A DNA stretch of 64,000 bases from positions 1-64,000 of the forward strand of contig CANCFT010000009.1 in NCBI GenBank assembly GCA_947377285.1, read 5' to 3'. This DNA comes from Bacteriovoracaceae bacterium (GTDB lineage Bacteria; Bdellovibrionota; Bacteriovoracia; Bacteriovoracales; Bacteriovoracaceae). A program made the position numbers and the translations under genes. Positions 61,098-64,000 of the stretch are shown here, piece after piece (within the stretch, counting starts at the first letter, position 1; each line of letters starts with the position of its first letter). The notes under the pieces were generated by a model. The model was given only the letters and a program-made list of their open reading frames with translations. It had not been told where the DNA came from and searched no databases.

Positions 61098-61205
61098 ATG
61101 GGTTTTGATTTTGAAATGAGTTTAACCTTAAAAGAATTTATTGAACTTCGAGGAATGCTTCTTGATTGCCAAGCTCAAAGTCATTGTCCAGAGAGTATTA
61201 ATTGA
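61098..61205 (+). CDS. Small ORF overlapping the pheA start
   Basis: A 35-residue frame, ATG at 61098 with AAGGTGG upstream. Product MGFDFEMSLTLKEFIELRG and a cysteine tail. Its TGA overlaps the TTG start of pheA, so translation of pheA may depend on it. It has three Phe residues, but not enough to call an attenuation leader. Confidence 0.4.
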   Translation: MGFDFEMSLTLKEFIELRGMLLDCQAQSHCPESIN

Positions 61206-62062
61206 AAATTGGCATACAAGGGATAAAAGCTTCTTTTCATGACGTCGCTGCAAAAAAATATTTTGTGAATCATGAAATATCGCCTGTTGAATGCCTGACA
61301 TTTAAAAATCTATGTACAACTTTACAAAAAAAAGATTCAAAATATGCCTTGATGGCCATTGAAAATTCAATTGCTGGAAGTATTTTAACGAATTACTCAC
61401 TTTTAGAAACATATAATTTTAAAATTATTGGTGAAGTTTTTTTGCGGATAAAAATGAATTTAATGGCACTGCCCGGTCAAAAGTTGGAAGATATACGCAT
61501 TATTCAATCTCATCCAATGGCCTTATTGCAATGTCAGGAATTTTTAACAGATCATCCTCAAATGCCAAAGATGAAAATTTTAGAATCAAGTGATACTGCA
61601 GAAAGTGCGAAAGTCATTTATGAAAAACAACTCTTATCAAACGCAGCGATAGCGAGTGAATTGGCTGCAGAAACTTATCATTTAGAAATTTTAAATCATG
61701 GCATTGAAACGAATCGACAAAATTATACACGCTTTTTAGTTATTGCTAATCGTGAGACACCAAGTTTTTTCACAACAGAAGATAAACTTCCTAATAAAAC
61801 CTCACTCTGTTTTGAAGTGGACCATCGGCCAGGAAGCTTGGCCTATATTTTAAATATTTTTAGTCAGCACAATGTGAATATGACAAAAATTCAATCTGTT
61901 CCTATCTTAGGAAAACCTTATCAATATTCATTTCATATAGACCTAGAGTGGGTTGATTATGAACTTTTTCAAACCGCTATTGTTATTGTAAATACTAAAG
62001 TTAGCCGATTGGTTAGTTTTGGAGAGTATAGAAGTGGTGAGAGATCAACGGTTCAAGCTTAA
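61202..62062 (+). CDS. pheA: Prephenate dehydratase
   Basis: A 286-residue monofunctional prephenate dehydratase: MKIGIQGIKASFHD, then LMAIENSIAGSIL, IIQSHPMALLQCQEF, and YTRFLVI with the catalytic TRF. The C-terminal ACT domain has RPGSLAYILNIFSQHNVNMT and KIQSVPILGKPYQYSFHI in place of the usual ESRP motif, so phenylalanine feedback may be altered. TTG start with AGAGAG upstream. It catalyses the last aromatic step before phenylpyruvate. Confidence 0.94.
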   Translation: MKIGIQGIKASFHDVAAKKYFVNHEISPVECLTFKNLCTTLQKKDSKYALMAIENSIAGSILTNYSLLETYNFKIIGEVFLRIKMNLMALPGQKLEDIRIIQSHPMALLQCQEFLTDHPQMPKMKILESSDTAESAKVIYEKQLLSNAAIASELAAETYHLEILNHGIETNRQNYTRFLVIANRETPSFFTTEDKLPNKTSLCFEVDHRPGSLAYILNIFSQHNVNMTKIQSVPILGKPYQYSFHIDLEWVDYELFQTAIVIVNTKVSRLVSFGEYRSGERSTVQA

Positions 62063-62180
62063 AAAAATTAATTAATCAGGTATTGCTAGTTACTAAGTTA
62101 CCGAGATCATATCACAGGAAAAATAATCCCTTTATTTTCTTTGGGCGTTATGCGCTAAACCTATTTTATAATTATAGCTA

Positions 62181-62213
62181 GGTCAGAAGTAGTCTGGCCT
62201 GTTTTGGTTTTTA
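62181..62213 (+). terminator. Rho-independent terminator after pheA
   Basis: AGGTCAGA (62181-62188) pairs with TCTGGCCT (62194-62201) with one G-T wobble, loop of five, then GTTTTGGTTTTT. It closes the pheA unit about 120 bases after its stop. Confidence 0.7.
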
Positions 62214-62229
62214 ATCTCGACGAGTGTAA

Positions 62230-64000
62230 ATGAGTAGCATAAACGGAAATTATTCAAAAGAATTAGCAAAGTCTCGCGAGAACTTTAATAATGCTGTTCA
62301 AAAAATCAAAGAAAATTATGATAAAAATATTCATGATGTCGAAGAAAACAATGCCAGAAGAGAAGAGCAATCTTCTAAAGTTAATGAAAGTCGAAGAGAA
62401 AAATTAATAGATGCCAATCATGATCAATTAGTTAATTTAAGTAATAAAACAGATACAATCTTAGAGCAAAAACAAAAAGAATTTCTGCAGGGACTTAAAA
62501 CTGAAAGAGATCAATCTGATTCAGGACTTAAAAAAGCTCGTGAAGATTTTCAAGATAAATTAGGATCAATTAAAGAATCTTATTTAAAGACGGCAGAACA
62601 AATGAAAGATTCTCACGACCGTCAGGATAGAGATAACGAACAAAAATATTTTACTGGAATTCAAACTACTAAATTTAATACTGATAAAAAAATTCAAGAA
62701 ATGCAGAAAAATACAGAAAACACTATTCATAATGCAAACACAGATGCAGCTGCTCAGAAAAAAGAACTGACTCACCGTAATCAACAAAATCTAGAAGAAG
62801 TAAAAAGAGATAGTCATGCTGAACTAGACAAAAAAACGGAATATAGTCTCAAGAAAATGCAAGAATTGACTCGTAATAAAGATGCTGAACTTAACAATCT
62901 CAATGAAAAATATGATTTTAATATGGGGAAAAGTAAAGCTGAAGACAAAGAGCTCTTCGATAATACTTTAAATCGATATGAAGATCATACTAAAGATTTA
63001 CTTCGATCTTTTCAAACTAAATACAATCGACTTGAAGATAATGCAAATCAAAAAATGCAAATTGAAAAAGGTCATCATGATAAAGAATTGTATAATAGTG
63101 AAAGAGAGAAAGCCTTATTTGTCGATAGAAACTTTAAAGGTGAAGGGGCAGAAGGGGAAAAATCAGTAATTAAAGATCATTACGAGCATAGACTTGGAAA
63201 TCTAAAAAAGAATTTAGCAGAACAAGCAGATAAATTCCAAAGAGAATCTGCTGAGCTTAATAGTGATTCAAAATTTGAAATGAAAGCCCGCGATTTAGAA
63301 AATCAAAAAAAAGCAGATAAGCGAGATGATCACTTTAGAAAAGAAATTACAGATATAGAAAAGCGTTCGCGGTCAAGCGAAGATTCTTTGAGTGGATTAT
63401 TTAGAGAAAAACTTCACGAACAAGAAGATACTGACGGAAAAAAAATTAATTTTGAAAGAGATGTTGGAAGACAAAAGCTTGATAATCAAAAGCGGGCATT
63501 TGGAAAGTCTGTCAATAAACTAACAGAAATGAATATCAATAATATTCAAAAGCTTCAAGATGAAAACTCAATTGAAAAGGCTAATTTAATTGAAAATTCA
63601 AAGAGAGAAATTCATCAAACTGTTGCAGAAGTTAGAGATAGTTATCGTCAAAAATTTGATAAAACAGTTGAGAGTTATGATAAAAAACTATTAGGCCAAG
63701 AAAGCTTAGTTGAAAAAATTAAAGATGAAGCTGAAGGACGAATTGAAAATATTTCGCGCAATACTCAAAAACAAATAGACTCAGAGGCAAGTTATAATTT
63801 AGAAGCACGTGCTTCTGACAGAAAAATTATGCAGGATAATTTTGCTGAATTAAAAAGAGACTATGATCAGAAATATAGATCATCTAAAGATCAATTTGAC
63901 CAAGAGCTTAATCATGTAAAAAAGCTCAATGATGTTATGGTGACGCGTTTGTCTCGAAAAAATGAAGATGAAAAAGCTTCATTATTAACTGAGCATAATA
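62230..64000 (+). CDS. Long coiled-coil protein, 3' partial
   Basis: ATG at 62230 begins MSSINGNYSKELAKSRENF; the frame stays open for 590 codons to the window edge, with no stop. The sequence is one long charged helix set, rich in Glu, Lys, Asn, Asp and Gln (e.g. KLGSIKESYLKTAEQMKDS), with no cysteine, no signal peptide and no membrane segment. It is likely cytoplasmic, forming a filament or scaffold. Such filament-like coiled coils are known in predatory bacteria, but I cannot match one. Ribosome site weak. Confidence 0.7.
   Translation, partial: MSSINGNYSKELAKSRENFNNAVQKIKENYDKNIHDVEENNARREEQSSKVNESRREKLIDANHDQLVNLSNKTDTILEQKQKEFLQGLKTERDQSDSGLKKAREDFQDKLGSIKESYLKTAEQMKDSHDRQDRDNEQKYFTGIQTTKFNTDKKIQEMQKNTENTIHNANTDAAAQKKELTHRNQQNLEEVKRDSHAELDKKTEYSLKKMQELTRNKDAELNNLNEKYDFNMGKSKAEDKELFDNTLNRYEDHTKDLLRSFQTKYNRLEDNANQKMQIEKGHHDKELYNSEREKALFVDRNFKGEGAEGEKSVIKDHYEHRLGNLKKNLAEQADKFQRESAELNSDSKFEMKARDLENQKKADKRDDHFRKEITDIEKRSRSSEDSLSGLFREKLHEQEDTDGKKINFERDVGRQKLDNQKRAFGKSVNKLTEMNINNIQKLQDENSIEKANLIENSKREIHQTVAEVRDSYRQKFDKTVESYDKKLLGQESLVEKIKDEAEGRIENISRNTQKQIDSEASYNLEARASDRKIMQDNFAELKRDYDQKYRSSKDQFDQELNHVKKLNDVMVTRLSRKNEDEKASLLTEHN

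Noticed and set aside
61098-61205. Phenylalanine attenuation leader for pheA
   Set aside because: Only three Phe residues, not in a run, and no terminator/antiterminator pair between it and pheA.
1-64000. tRNA, rRNA, CRISPR arrays, integrases, prophage
   Set aside because: Looked for cloverleaf and rRNA-like GC-rich blocks, regular direct repeats and recombinase motifs; none seen by eye. A tRNAscan/CRISPR search would settle it.

Overview
The window is low-GC, densely packed bacterial chromosome. Most Shine-Dalgarno sites are AAGGAG-like, and there are many TTG, GTG and coupled starts. A complete Agl/Glt-type (gliding/focal-adhesion) gene set, many signal-peptide hydrolases, lipoproteins, TonB/Tol-type parts and a Cache chemoreceptor suggest a Gram-negative member of the Bdellovibrionota, most likely the Bacteriovorax/Peredibacter side. 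That taxonomic call is inference from gene content and composition. I saw no rRNA, tRNA, CRISPR array, transposase or phage module.

Layout. 0-2.3 kb: a DUF4258/DUF2283 toxin-antitoxin-like pair with a copied antitoxin tail, a small exported protein, a gene fragment and a COG4705-type membrane protein. 2.3-7.4 kb: a two-gene unit (U32-family protein plus a PRMT7-like arginine methyltransferase) diverging from a YCII / PhnB-like / DHFR-like trio. 7.2-16.3 kb: recQ, an overlooked 51-residue membrane protein, an exported sphingomyelinase-like phosphodiesterase, an FMN reductase, several small exported proteins, two gene remnants, a 645-residue lipoprotein and a 49-residue basic protein. 16.4-21 kb: an acyltransferase-3/SGNH protein, an exported two-gene unit ending in a RelE/ParE-fold domain, and a PAP2 phosphatase.

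21.3-29.9 kb: an M23 peptidase coupled to a cold-shock-domain protein, then a thiol/sulfur-stress locus. Two divergent transcription units (rhodanese on one side; ArsR, TolC, RND pump, periplasmic rhodanese, OsmC and DUF2892 protein on the other) share a palindrome that contains the -10 box; trxC converges from downstream. No membrane-fusion (adaptor) gene is present. 29.9-44.4 kb: small metabolic and stress genes, a HEPN-like protein, a Band 7 protein, pterin dehydratase, secreted PAP2, nuclease and metalloprotease genes, and an envelope-stress group (Hsp20, CsbD, UPF0391/YtjA-like) containing two broken genes.

44.6-56.0 kb: ten co-directional, mostly overlapping genes that encode a TolQ/TolR-type motor, a TonB-like energy transducer, TPR proteins, an outer-membrane barrel and lipoproteins including a von Willebrand A protein. 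Together they could span from proton channel to cell surface. 56-64 kb: an FKBP isomerase, an AI-2E-type transporter, a chemoreceptor, endonuclease I, pheA, and a very long coiled-coil protein that runs off the window.
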